NCBI GenBank assembly: GCA_963921825.1 | Contig: OY997595.1 | Span: forward strand, 17,353,228 to 17,417,227 | DNA: 64,000 bases | Direction: 5' to 3' | Origin: Erodium maritimum | Taxonomy: Eukaryota; Streptophyta; Magnoliopsida; Geraniales; Geraniaceae | Shown here: positions 35,196-44,956 of the stretch, piece after piece | Position numbering within the stretch: position 1 is the first letter of the stretch | How the letters are laid out: every line of letters begins with the position of its first letter | The notes under the pieces: model-generated | Told to the model about the DNA's origin: nothing | The model's input: the letters and a program-made list of their open reading frames with translations, nothing else | Databases searched by the model: none | Position numbers and translations under genes: made by a program

Positions 35196-38100
35196 ATGGC
35201 AAGTACTTCAGCGAACAATAGTAGTTTGTCACTAAAAACCATTCTTGATAGGATCAAGCTAAGTGGGACAAACTACTTGGACTGGGACAGAAACTTGAGG
35301 ATAGTCCTCAAATTCGAGCGCAAAGAATATGTCCTAGACCAGGCTATCCCTGAGGAGCCAGCTAATAATGCCATTAGGGCCGTTAAGGATGCATACCAAA
35401 AGCACCTTAGCGATTCTATAGATGTGGCATGTATTATGCTGGGCTGCATGGAGTCTGATCTCCAAGACCAGTTCATGGAGTACTCTGATGACCCCTATAC
35501 TATGATGGGGATCATAAAGGGTATGTTCAAGGAAAGGGCACGTATCGTGAGATACAATGTCCTTAATGAACTTCTCTCCTGCAAAATGTCAGCAGGAGTC
35601 TCCGTGGGTCCTCATGTCCTAAAGATGAAGGGGCATCTCGAACATCTTAATCGATTGGGTCTTAAGATAGAGAACGAGATGGCAGCGGATGTGGTTCTGC
35701 GTTCCCTTCCTCGTTCATATGCTACGTTCGTCATGAACTATCATATGCACGATATGGACAAGACCATTTCAGAGTTGCATGGAATGTTGGTAACTGTTGA
35801 AAAGAACGTCAAGGATCAGGGATCCAAGGATGTTCTGATGGTCAGACAGGGAAACAGTTTCAAGAATAAGGGAACTGTTAGTGGTAAGGGCAAGGCCCCT
35901 ATGCACTTGGCAGGAAAGATGAGGCATCCGAAGCGTCCTAACCCTCCTAGGACCGGGGAGTCCTCAAGGAAGGGGAAGGATGTCGAGAATGTCTGCTTCT
36001 ACTGTCAACAGCCTGGTCACTGGAAGAAAGATTGCAGGAAGTTTCTGGATGATCTGAAGAAGGGCGGTGGGACTGTGCCTTCATCAGGTATTTTCTTTAT
36101 AGAGCTAAATCTCACTACTTCCAAAGATTCATGGGTATTGGATACCGGGGCTGAATCTCACATTTGTACTAATGTGCAGTGGCTGGAAGGTAGGAGAAGC
36201 TTGAAGAAGGACGAGGTGGACCTCAGAGTGGGCAACAAGACTAGAGTTGTGGCGACTGCTGTAGGATCCATAAGTCTTCTTTTGCCAAGTGGGCTAGTTT
36301 TTGTTTTGAACAATGTATATTGTGTACCTACTTTCAGTAGGAATATTGTATCTATTTCTTTGTTGGACAAGGAAGGATACAATTTTGATGTTGGAAATGA
36401 GATTTTCAATATTTTATGCAATGATATATTTTATGCTAGCGCCAAAATGGTTGGAGGATTGTACATATTGGATATGGATAACAATGCCTCAAGCTCTATA
36501 TATAATGTAAATACCAAGAGGTCTAAGTCCAATGATTTAGACCAAACTCTTTTATGGCATTTTCGTTTAGGCCACATAAACGAGAAACGCATATCAACAC
36601 TTCACAAGTGTGGACTTCTTAGTCCATTCGAATTTCATTCGATTGATAGATGCGAATCTTGTTTGATGGGAAAACTGACTAAAGCGCCCTTCATCGGTCG
36701 CGGTGAAAGGGCGGGTGACTTATTGGGGCTAATACACTCGGATGTGTGTGGACCAATGAGCACACTTGCCAGGAGGGGTTTTAGCTACTTTATCACATTT
36801 ACTGACGACTTCAGTAGATATGGTTATGTCTATTTGATGAGACATAAGTCTGAAGCTTTTGATAAATTCAAAGAGTTTAAGACTGAAGTAGAAAACCAGC
36901 TCGGGAAAAGTATTAAAGCACTTCGATCAGATCGAGGTGGAGAATACTTGACCACAGAGTTTTTAGATCATCTAGCAGAAAGTGGGATCCTTTCGGAATG
37001 GACTCCTCCCGGAACACCACAATTGAATGGTGTGTCCGAACGGAGAAATCGTACTTTATTGGATATGGTCCGGTCCATGATTAGTGGGACTGATCTCCCA
37101 ATCTCTTTCTGGGGTTATGCTCTGGAGACGGCCGCATTCATTTTGAATCGGGCTCCGAAGAAGGCTGTGGAAGGGACACCATTTGAGAAATGGCGCGGGA
37201 GAAAGCCCGTTTTGTCCTTCCTGAAGATTTGGGGTTGCGAGGCTTATGTGAAACGTTTAGTTCCGACTAAGCTCGAACCAAGATCTGATAAATGCACCTT
37301 CGTTGGGTATCCCAAAGAAACAATGGGGTACTACTTCTACAAACCCAGCGAGAACACGGTGTTCGTCGCTCGGGGTGGGGTCTTTATGGAAAGGGAGTTT
37401 ATTTCCAAAGACGTCAGTGGGAGGGTTGTACATCTAGAAGAAATTCAGGGTGGTACAGATCCAACTGATCCACTGGACAACCCTGTAGAAGAGCCTGAGA
37501 TGGTCGTAGAGCAAGGACCAGTTCCTGCAACAATTCCAGAAGGTCCAAGGCGATCTGAAAGGGTTAGTCGTCCACCTCCGAGATATGGTTACTTTGTGTC
37601 TGGAGGTGACGGTGAGCTTGTGGTGGATCACGATGATCCAGCTACATTTCAGGAAGCTGTGGACGGACCCGACTCTGAGTTATGGCTGGGAGCCATGAGG
37701 GAGGAAATGCAATCCATGTCGGACAACCAAGTCTGGGAACTGGTTGATCCCATCGGTGGTGTAAGAACCATCGGATGCAAATGGATCTTCAAGGTGAAGA
37801 TGGACATGGAAGGCAACCCTCAGACCTACAAAGCCCGACTGGTGGCGAAAGGTTATAGGCAGATCCAAGGGATTGACTATGAGGAAACCTTTTCCCCAGT
37901 GGCTATGGTCAAATCTATCCGAATTCTTCTTGCCATAGCTGCATATCACGATTACGAGATATGGCAAATGGATGTCAAAACCGCTTTCCTAAACGGAAAT
38001 TTGTCGGAGGACGTTTATATGTCTCAACCCGAAGGTTTTGTCGATCCGAAGAATAAGGGAAAGATTTGTAAGTTGTTGAAATCCATTTATGGATTGAAAC

Positions 38101-39221
38101 AAGCTTCTCGGAGTTGGAACCTTCGTTTTGATGAAGCTGTAATTGGATTTGGCTTTATCAAGAATGAAGATGAACCTTGCGTTTACAAGAAGGCAAATGG
38201 GGGTATGATTACCTTTCTGGTGTTGTATGTCGATGACATACTACTCATTGGAAACGACATCCCAACCTTGCACGAGACTAAAGCTTGGTTAGGGAAGTGT
38301 TTCTCAATGAAGGACTTAGGCGATGCTGCTTATATCTTAGGGATTAAGATATATAGAGATCGCACCAAGAGGGTCTTGGGTTTAAGTCAAAGCACCTATG
38401 TGAACAAGGTATTGAGTAGGTTCTCAATGCTTGATTCCAAGAAAGGACTCTTACCCGCACGTCATGGCGTTCATCTCAGCAAGACTCAGTGTCCTAAGAC
38501 ACCTGATGAGCTGAAAAGAATGATGCGAATCCCATACGCTTCGGCGGTAGGATCGATCATGTATTCCATGATATGCACGAGACCGGATGTCTCATATGCC
38601 TTGAGTTGTACCAGCAGACATCAGTCTAACCCTGGTGAGGAACACTGGATAGCGGTCAAAGCGATTCTCAAATATTTGAGAAGAACTAAGGACGCGTTTC
38701 TAGTGTACGGGGGAAAAGATGATTCTGAACTAGTTGTTAATGGATATGTAGACGCTAGTTTCCAGACAGATCCAGATGACTTTAGAAGTCAGTCAGGATA
38801 TGTGTTCACGCTGAATGGCGGAGCTTTCAGCTGGAAGAGCGTGAAGCAAGACACCGTCGCTGACTCCACGACAGAGGCCGAGTACATAGCGGCTGCAGAG
38901 GCGGCCAAGGAGGCTGTGTGGATTAGGAAGTTCACGGCAGGGTTGGGTGTAATCAAAAACCCATCCAGCCCGGTGAACCTATTTTGCGACAACACAGGGG
39001 CTATTGCGCAAGCTAAAGAGCCCAGATCGCATAACAAATCCAAACATGTACTGCGGCGATATCACCTCATCAGAGAGATACTGAACCGAGGCGATGTGAA
39101 GATCACCTATATTGCAACTGATGATAACATAGCCGACCCGTTGACTAAGGCACTATCGTTGCCTAAACATGAGAGGCATGTAAGGTCAATGGGAATAGAT
39201 TGGAGTTTAGATTGGAACTAG
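35196..39221 (+). CDS. Copia gag-pol polyprotein (1341 aa)
   Basis: One polyprotein giving capsid, protease, integrase, reverse transcriptase and RNase H, in copia order. Gag spans about residues 1-260 (starting MASTSANNSS), with a CCHC zinc knuckle at 267-280 (CFYCQQPGHWKKDC). The protease active site is DTG at 316-318. The integrase zinc-binding region begins WHFRLGHIN at 454 and has CESC downstream. The catalytic triad is D516, D579 and E615, with the classic 35 residues between the second D and E. The reverse transcriptase has VDVKTAFLNG-type and YVDD (1011-1014) motifs. RNase H has D1186 (VDASF) and TEAEY near 1230. No stops or frameshifts. The start is the ATG aligned with that of copia 2. 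The stop at 39219-39221 directly precedes the polypurine tract. Confidence 0.97.
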   Translation: MASTSANNSSLSLKTILDRIKLSGTNYLDWDRNLRIVLKFERKEYVLDQAIPEEPANNAIRAVKDAYQKHLSDSIDVACIMLGCMESDLQDQFMEYSDDPYTMMGIIKGMFKERARIVRYNVLNELLSCKMSAGVSVGPHVLKMKGHLEHLNRLGLKIENEMAADVVLRSLPRSYATFVMNYHMHDMDKTISELHGMLVTVEKNVKDQGSKDVLMVRQGNSFKNKGTVSGKGKAPMHLAGKMRHPKRPNPPRTGESSRKGKDVENVCFYCQQPGHWKKDCRKFLDDLKKGGGTVPSSGIFFIELNLTTSKDSWVLDTGAESHICTNVQWLEGRRSLKKDEVDLRVGNKTRVVATAVGSISLLLPSGLVFVLNNVYCVPTFSRNIVSISLLDKEGYNFDVGNEIFNILCNDIFYASAKMVGGLYILDMDNNASSSIYNVNTKRSKSNDLDQTLLWHFRLGHINEKRISTLHKCGLLSPFEFHSIDRCESCLMGKLTKAPFIGRGERAGDLLGLIHSDVCGPMSTLARRGFSYFITFTDDFSRYGYVYLMRHKSEAFDKFKEFKTEVENQLGKSIKALRSDRGGEYLTTEFLDHLAESGILSEWTPPGTPQLNGVSERRNRTLLDMVRSMISGTDLPISFWGYALETAAFILNRAPKKAVEGTPFEKWRGRKPVLSFLKIWGCEAYVKRLVPTKLEPRSDKCTFVGYPKETMGYYFYKPSENTVFVARGGVFMEREFISKDVSGRVVHLEEIQGGTDPTDPLDNPVEEPEMVVEQGPVPATIPEGPRRSERVSRPPPRYGYFVSGGDGELVVDHDDPATFQEAVDGPDSELWLGAMREEMQSMSDNQVWELVDPIGGVRTIGCKWIFKVKMDMEGNPQTYKARLVAKGYRQIQGIDYEETFSPVAMVKSIRILLAIAAYHDYEIWQMDVKTAFLNGNLSEDVYMSQPEGFVDPKNKGKICKLLKSIYGLKQASRSWNLRFDEAVIGFGFIKNEDEPCVYKKANGGMITFLVLYVDDILLIGNDIPTLHETKAWLGKCFSMKDLGDAAYILGIKIYRDRTKRVLGLSQSTYVNKVLSRFSMLDSKKGLLPARHGVHLSKTQCPKTPDELKRMMRIPYASAVGSIMYSMICTRPDVSYALSCTSRHQSNPGEEHWIAVKAILKYLRRTKDAFLVYGGKDDSELVVNGYVDASFQTDPDDFRSQSGYVFTLNGGAFSWKSVKQDTVADSTTEAEYIAAAEAAKEAVWIRKFTAGLGVIKNPSSPVNLFCDNTGAIAQAKEPRSHNKSKHVLRRYHLIREILNRGDVKITYIATDDNIADPLTKALSLPKHERHVRSMGIDWSLDWN

Positions 39222-39235
39222 GGCAAGTGGGAGAT
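39222..39235 (+). other. Polypurine tract of copia 1
   Basis: GGCAAGTGGGAGAT between the stop codon and the 3' LTR, the plus-strand priming site in reverse transcription. Confidence 0.85.
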
Positions 39236-40911
39236 TGTTAGTCTTAGTGCCCGTAGTTCAATCATAAATGTCCAAATGTATATATCATCATTAGCAATAA
39301 GATTAAAGCGGCTTTCTATTACTTATGTGTTGGAGTAATATATCGATGTGATTTCTGATCTATGCCCACCATGCGAATAGAACCATAGATCGAGATGGAT
39401 CACACTCGATGGGTCCCTAGTCAATAAAGCTTCACTAGAAGCGACTAGTATGAAAGATGGCTCTTCATGGCTTACGTTCTGTTAGTCATTGGAATGGGAT
39501 TCCGGAGTCTGATCATAGATATCATGTGGGACATGATATTGGACGACCCGCCCTGAATATGTGCCATAGATTGAGTCATTAACATATTCAGTGTCGTAGC
39601 TTGTCATGTATCCTTAGACCAAGGAGTCTTTGTGATCACTATGCAGTCAACAACTAAGTTTGACCTGAGCCTAACGTTGTCCGTAACAGGGCTTCCATAA
39701 CGGCCAGGATTGGCTTGGGGACGGGTTGCATGAGTGACACGAAAGACGGCTAAGGGATTTATCCCTCATACTGAGGTATGGGAAAGATATCGGTTCTCGG
39801 CCGCTTGATCGAGAGTGACTGAAAGAATAGCATGGCCATGCACATGATACTAGGTATCATATATTCAGTCATCTCACATATCAAGGAACAGTGATTGAGA
39901 ATAATAAGGATGACGGCTCTATGCCTTATCTCAATCAGGATATCGGAGATAAAAGGATAATGACAGGGAGGACGGAAAGGTTAGAATCGATTGGTTCGAT
40001 TCGCTATGTAGTGTCAGGCAATACTAAAGTCTCGTTAGTTGCCACTTATATAGGATCAAGTAAAATGGGATTTTACGTTGATCTATCGACATGCATAGAC
40101 CTAAGGGTCACACCGAAGGATGAAACTCATTGACACATTTATGGAGAATGGCCAAAAGAGAGTTGTCTCGGGACATGACCAAAACTGGGTTTTGGGTCAT
40201 GTGCCCGTAAGTGAATAGGACATTACGGATCAAGACAAGGCTTGGAGTCTTGGGATTGATCGCGTCGGATAATGTTGGACATTTCCGGTATGGAAGGCTT
40301 GGAGGCGATGAGCACGTCACGGGACCTCGTTGGGAATGGCCATGGGCCATGTTCCAAGAGGCCCATGAAAGGCCCATGCAACCAAGGCCCATGGAACTAA
40401 TTAATCAAGTCTTGATTAATTAGTACTAAGTAAGCAAGACAAGGATTAAGGTGTTGGTGATTCACCACCTAACCCATCTTGTCTTGCCATACTTAGCACC
40501 ATGCTTGTCTTACTTCACACCATGCTTCACACCTTACTTGTCCTTGATGGTTGTTGATGGTTTAAGTCATCTTTTTCCTACAACAAATCACAAGACAAGA
40601 ATAGAAACACAACTTCTCTCCCTCTCACACTACAATTTCGAGTTTGGCACTTTTCCCCCCTCTTGTTGTGTTCTTGAGTCATCTAAAGAAGAACTACGTG
40701 GCTTTGATTCCATTTGGATACGTAGGCGTCTTGGAGACTCAAGCCGATCATCGTTTCTTTGGTGTTCTCTTCCTTTTCTTGAACTAGTTGGTAAGGAAAC
40801 ATCCATATTGTTTATTCTCTTGTGTATCTAATATTTGGTAGTGTTCTATGACATGGTCTCGAGTTATTTCCGCTGCAAGTATGTGTTCATACCCTCCATC
40901 GAGACCCAACA
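39236..40911 (+). repeat. 3' LTR of copia 1
   Basis: 1676 bp, the same length as the 5' LTR. The one difference I found is at LTR offset 771 (T here, A in the 5' LTR). It is followed by the GGATA duplication. Confidence 0.96.
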
Positions 40912-40916
40912 GGATA

Positions 40917-41283
40917 TGCTTCAAGAGCTTTTTGGCATTGATAAGGAAAAGGGGTACAAAGAACTACGGTTACAACTATACAAATGAGCTAGGTTTATAC
41001 AAGGGAGTGAATGAATCCTAACTAACATCAACTACCCCTATTTATACTATTTCAACTATCGACACTTAATGGGTAAGGAAATACAACAATTAATGCTATA
41101 ATGGCACTTGGCCGAGACTTCTCACAACTTGTCCATGTCTTCATGATCTCCATGCAATTAATGAGCTTGTAACCAATATCATCCAAAATACATCTTCTTG
41201 GCTAAGGAAGTAGTGGTCGTGAGTTTTGGAGCATGTCTCCATGTGGTTTCCAATGGTGGCGTGTGCTCCATGGTTGCTTGTGC
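40917..41283 (-). mobile_element. Fragment of minus-oriented gypsy LTR (middle piece)
   Basis: Sequence between copia 1 and the Harbinger element, non-coding. Read on the minus strand it continues from 43432 and into 31971, if the two insertions are removed. CCCCTATTTATACT near 41034 is unrelated to neighbouring genes. Assignment to an LTR rests on context only. Confidence 0.4.
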
Positions 41284-41577
41284 TAAGAGCAAGGACAACG
41301 GGTCGCGCCCGCTCCCCGCCCTGCGCGCGCCGGGAACGCAGAACGCTGGTCGGTCCGCTGCATACGCGAAAATTTGCGTTCCCGCTCCCCATTTTCGCGC
41401 TCCCGCTCCCCGATCTCCCGCCCCCGCTCCCTGATGCCTGGCCGAGCGCGCTGGACGCGCCCTCGCGCCCTGGCCTGTGCTGGCAGCGCCTGGTGGCGCC
41501 ACGTGTCCCGACCGTTGGCAACGGTCACTCCAACGGCTATTTTTTTTTTAATATTCAAAAATCAGATAAAATTATCC

Positions 41578-41585
41578 CTATAAAC
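41578..41585 (+). promoter_or_regulatory. TATA box of Harbinger 4 transposase
   Basis: CTATAAAC about 85 bp before the ATG at 41668, followed by a CT-rich leader. The other Harbinger copies in the window have a TATTTATAG-type box at a similar distance from their start codons. Confidence 0.55.
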
Positions 41586-41667
41586 ACCCAACCCCATTTC
41601 TCATTTTTGTCACACCATTCTCTATTTTCACTCTTTCATTCTCACTTCCTACTCATTATTTCCGAAA

Positions 41668-43073
41668 ATGTCCGACGACGAGGTTATGTCCGACGCTGAG
41701 GAGATGACGTACGAGGAGCTGGCTCCCCGGATGCCGACGCATGCGGAGATGGCAGCCCAACTACCGACATATGAGGAGATGGCAGCCCAAATGCAGCCAG
41801 CTGTGCGACGTTTCCGGCGGATGATGGAGAGGCAGATGCAGGCAGTAATGCCAAGGGTCCAGAGGGCCATGTGTGGGGAACCAATGCGCCGAGAGATTAA
41901 CAGAAATCGTGCGGAAGCCCACATCCAATTGATGGCGAACTATTTTGACGAACAACCCCTATATGGCCCTGAAATGTTCAGGCGTCGGTTCCGTATGTGC
42001 AAACCACTTTTCCAACGGATTATGAACGTGTTGAAGGCTCACGACCCTTACTTCATTGGATGGAGGCCCGACACTGCCTCACGGCCAGGCTTATCAACGG
42101 AGCAGAAGTGCACCGCCGCTATACGGATGCTTGCGTATGGGTCCTCGGCCGATTCATTGGACGAAACTCTGCGCATTGGGGTAAGCACCATACTTGAATG
42201 TTTACGTAAGTTTTGCAAGGCCGTCATTGAGGTATTCGGAGCCGAGTATCAGCGTACACCCACACCGGCTGACATGGACCGCTTACTCTGAGAAGGGTAC
42301 AACCGAGGGTTTCCCGGAATGGCAGGGAGTCTTGACTGTATGCATTGGAAGTGGAAGAACTGCCCAACCGAACACCAGGGAGCCCATGGACGGGGAGGTC
42401 ACCACGGGGAAAAGACGATTATGCTTGAAGCTGTAGCGTCCCGTGATTTATGGATTTGGCATGCATTTTTCGGGATGGCTGGATCGAACAACGACGTCAA
42501 CGTCCTCAACCACAACCACTTATTCCAAGACGCTTACTACGGCCAAGAACTTGCTGTTGAGTACTACATCAACGGCCATCGGTACGACCGACCTTATTAC
42601 TTGGTGGACGGCATTTACCCATCATGGGCACGGTTCGTGAAGACTATTCGGCATCCCTACGAGCCCAAAGAGAAGTTGTTTGCTAGATGCCAAGAAGGTG
42701 CTCAGAAAAATATTGAAAGGGCTTTTGGAGTACTTCAAGCAAGGTGGCACATCATCTCCCGTCCCGCTCGTACTTGGAGCAAACACACTTTGGCTGATAT
42801 CATGCACACTTGCATAATTCTACACAAATGATTGTAGAGGATGAGCGCGACCGATACGAGTATGGGGAGGAGGAGTTGTTGTGGGCGCAACCTCCAGAAA
42901 TGCCGAATTGGACACCACTGAAACGATGGCACCACGGAGGGCCATTGGAATACCAGGGACTTGTGGATGCTCAACAAAGTGTCCTAGATCCTGAGATCCA
43001 CCATCAACTACAACAAGATCTTATGGAGCACTTATGGGATCGATTTGGAGCTGGTTTCTATGACGACGAGTAG
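41668..43073 (+). pseudogene. Harbinger transposase (element 4), one stop and one frameshift
   Basis: DDE transposase. The acidic N-terminus starts MSDDEVMSDAEE, then three 10-residue repeats of the type TYEEMAAQMQ (41707-41796). Next come RRRFRMCKPLFQRIMNVL, LSTEQKCTAAIRMLAYGSSAD and GVSTILECLRKFCKAVIEVF, the helix-turn-helix part. Catalytic-region acidic residues are D223 (GSLDCMHW), D276 (GSNNDVNVL), D314 (YYLVDGIYP) and E350 (IERAFGVLQARW). An in-frame TGA lies at 42289-42291, where sister copies keep a readable codon. One base is missing near 42827-42832 in the segment matching CIILHNMIVEDE of the sister copies, which shifts the last ~80 codons. The stop after the terminal acidic tail is at 43071-43073. 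Otherwise complete, about 465 codons. Confidence 0.93.
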
Positions 43074-43431
43074 TCGTTTGTGCTCTTGGAGCTGTTTTTT
43101 TTTTGGGTTGTATTAAAAGGGGTTGAATAAAATTAGAACTTCATTTATATTCGTGTTGAATTTATTAATTATTGATTGTCATTAATTATTTATTTCCAAA
43201 ATTGTTTAAATTATGACTAAATTAAACGGTTTCTGATAACGAATTAAATAAAACAGGAAAATATCAAATAATAACCCAGTCAGCACTGTTCTGCACTCCC
43301 AGGACCTCAAGGTCCTTTCTGTTGCAAAACACCCACTTTTCTGCACTCCCACTCCCTGACTTTTGTCCAGTCAGCACAAGGTCTGCACTCCCACTCCCTG
43401 ACCAAGGTCCTTTCTGTTGTACATGCTCTAA

Positions 43432-43813
43432 GTCAAGCCAATGCTTGTGTTTCCATGAACGGGGCACAAGCTAGCTCCTTGCCACATAGATCAATATCAA
43501 ATGGTTCCCAAGACATAAGCATGCACGGATCATGCATGAGACATCACCAAATGCATGGTCTTGGCGACCACGGATACGGGTCGTGTCGTAACGGACACGA
43601 CGGGTAAAACGAGCACGCCTCGTCGTGCTTCAATAAACCGAGAAGCTCTACGTCTCGAGCTCATACAAAAACCGCACGATAAACCGTGCACGGGCCGAGG
43701 AACCATATCGTCGTATCGGGCGAACACCAAAACCAAGCACGTCGTAACGTGCCTCGGAAAAAAGACGCGCACTCGGGTGCGCCAAAACTTGATGAACCTG
43801 TCGGGGCGTGACA
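43432..43813 (-). mobile_element. Gypsy LTR, minus orientation (right piece, LTR start)
   Basis: Ends GGGGCGTGACA on the plus strand, so on the minus strand the LTR starts TGTCACGCCCCGACAGG. It is preceded there by the polypurine tract at 43814-43826. This proves a 3' LTR of a minus-oriented element. The left part is cut by Harbinger 4. Confidence 0.75.
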
Positions 43814-44956
43814 TTCTCCCCCACCCATGCTCTCGTCGCCCTCGGCGAGGTCTTCTCGGACCAAAGCGTATGGATTGCCTTGACGTTTCTTCCAACAATG
43901 GAACATCTTGTATCGAATCCAACCTCTTGGCCGGGCTCGCCTTCTCGTAGCATGGAAAGCGAGCATAACGTTCAGCTCATAGTAACTCTCTGGCTCGCAA
44001 CCCGTTGACGAGGGGTCGCGAGGATCAATCCCGAACCACGTCTGGCGGCACGCCTCACGGTGCCAAACTTGTGCGCGGACAACACCGCACACAAATACAT
44101 CGCGCTCTACTTGCGCGGGACAGTAAACCCTGACGCCATCCCAAGATCCGTCTATCCTCGTCTCAACCTGCGAGGAATAATGGATGTGCCTATCGGTACT
44201 CCACGTCCTGCCTTCCACTGGAAAAGGAAAGCAAGGACCACGACCGGACTCTAACACGGTCCGCCAAGCTGGTGTACTACAAACACCACGAACATGCCTT
44301 CGTGCCTGCCCAAAACGGTCGCTACTGGCACGGTCTCGGATACTCCCTCTTGTAGTCCTCAGGCTCGGAGTGCAAGGCTTCGAGAAGAATCTGCATCGGT
44401 GGACGATCCAATCGCCCAGGATGATCCAATCATCCAGCAACCTCAACGGTCGCACGTCCTTCACGCCCGAAGAAACGAACAGCACCAACGGCTGAATTGC
44501 TCGGTCCTCGACTCTCGAACGAACCGGAAAAGAGTCCTCCACTCCTGGAGACTCGGGCGACACTCCCGGTCGCACACAAGCGTCCTCCGCTTCCTCGAAG
44601 GCACGCGCAGCTCCCACAGCTGCAACAAAGAGCTCTTTCCCTGGAAGGCTCGGGCAACAACGCCGGTCACCCCGCAAAGAAACTCCACACTTGGAGGAAA
44701 CATGCAACATGGTTAGCAAACATGAGCATGATAACCGTTGTTCCCGGAACAACGTGATCCACTTGAAGACGTCTATCCTTTGCTCTCGACTCTTCCCCCC
44801 CAGACGCGCAGGCAACACTCCTGCAACAAGGACCTCCGCTACTAGAAGATCCGGAAAATCCCAGAGTTGCACATCAGCACACTCCTCGTGCTGGCATAGA
44901 CTGGACGCTCCAACCAGCGCCAACAACGGTTGGATAACACCGGCCTCGAGCAATCC
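43814..44956 (-). mobile_element. Internal 3' part of the minus-oriented gypsy element
   Basis: On the minus strand a purine-rich tract GGGTGGGGGAGAA (43814-43826) directly precedes the LTR, as in plant gypsy elements. The 1.1 kb before it is open on the minus strand for a long distance (one 463-codon frame, 43661-45052). That frame crosses the tract, the LTR start and the neighbouring LTR, so it is not one gene. No reverse transcriptase or integrase motif was found. The element is truncated by the gypsy LTR starting at 44957. Confidence 0.6.

Larger units (their letters stand above)
31972..40911 (+). mobile_element. Intact Ty1/copia retrotransposon 1 (8940 bp)
   Basis: Perfect GGATA duplication at 31967-31971 and 40912-40916. 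Two LTRs of exactly 1676 bp (31972-33647 and 39236-40911) start TGTT and end AACA; reading them side by side I found one difference (32743 A, 40007 T). The primer-binding site TGGTATCAGAGC (33649-33660, initiator tRNA-Met) follows one base after the 5' LTR, and a purine-rich tract precedes the 3' LTR. One uninterrupted gag-pol ORF of 1341 codons lies between. The size, long LTR and long leader resemble the Tork/Angela group, but that assignment is a guess. Everything needed for transposition appears present, so it is a recent, possibly still competent insertion. Confidence 0.97.
41287..43428 (+). mobile_element. PIF/Harbinger element 4, nearly intact (2142 bp)
   Basis: The left end GAGCAAGGACAACGGG and the right end (inward) GAGCATGTACAACAG are inverted repeats, flanked by TAA at 41284-41286 and 43429-43431. 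It carries one transposase gene on the plus strand with only two clear breaks and no accessory ORF1. The GC-rich left subterminal region (CCCGCTCCC repeats, about 41300-41460) and the right one (CACTCCC and GGTCCTTTCTGTTG repeats, about 43290-43425) differ from elements A and B, so it is a separate subfamily. Confidence 0.92.
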
